From Acidobacteriaceae bacterium (GTDB taxonomy: Bacteria; Acidobacteriota; Terriglobia; Terriglobales; Acidobacteriaceae), in the NCBI GenBank assembly GCA_003162255.1, contig PMMJ01000417.1, positions 2,444 to 7,485 on the forward strand: a stretch of DNA of 5,042 bases, given 5' to 3'. Numbering within the stretch: the first letter of the stretch is position 1; every line of letters begins with the position of its first letter. This document shows positions 5,033 to 5,042 of this stretch, piece after piece. The notes beneath the pieces were generated by a model. It was not told the DNA's origin, ran no database searches, and was given only the letters and a program-made list of their open reading frames with translations. The position numbers were made by a program, and so were the translations under genes.

Positions 5033-5042
5033 TCTTCGCCCC

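Overview
The window is a GC-rich, compact bacterial chromosomal segment with four genes. The families present, the GC-rich codon use and the intergenic arrays of 7-bp repeats would fit an acidobacterium (Terriglobia/Koribacter-like). That placement is an inference from overall character, because no rRNA or other marker gene is present.

Layout. (1) Positions 1-1307, minus strand: a HlyC/CorC-family protein (DUF21 membrane domain, CBS pair, start of the CorC_HlyC domain) whose C-terminus runs off the left edge. (2) Positions 1308-1596: a divergent intergenic region with a perfect 7-bp inverted repeat, a weak hairpin followed by five T, and a 10-bp direct repeat, but no convincing promoter. (3) Positions 1597-2811, plus strand: a membrane-anchored MacA/HlyD-type periplasmic adaptor that starts at GTG behind a perfect AGGAGG. 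No partner ATPase, permease or outer-membrane channel gene is in the window. (4) Positions 2817-2916: six tandem GGTCTYA heptamers, a 26-nt loop, then four heptamers in inverted orientation. (5) Positions 2941-3864, plus strand: an exported DUF4097-type protein built from GSG[D/N] turns about every 18 residues. (6) Positions 3865-4079: a GC-rich, probably dispersed repeat, then a good sigma70-type promoter, a start-site-proximal palindrome/hairpin and a Shine-Dalgarno site. (7) Positions 4080-4886, plus strand: an S-adenosyl-L-methionine hydroxide adenosyltransferase (DUF62) with a TTG start. (8) Positions 4883-5032: a second heptamer element, TTAGCAN x4, a 94-nt spacer, then the inverted copies. 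Its first heptamer contains the stop codon of the preceding gene.

Functional links between the genes are weak. The adaptor and the DUF4097 protein are co-directional and both act at the envelope, so they may share a transcript interrupted by the first heptamer hairpin. The SAM hydrolase has its own promoter, and the HlyC/CorC gene is divergent. The most unusual signal is the pair of heptamer elements: two intergenic structures with the same plan (7-bp tandem arrays in opposite orientation around a spacer, each just downstream of a stop codon) but largely different heptamer sequences that share a TTAG core. They look like two members of one class of element made by a common process.
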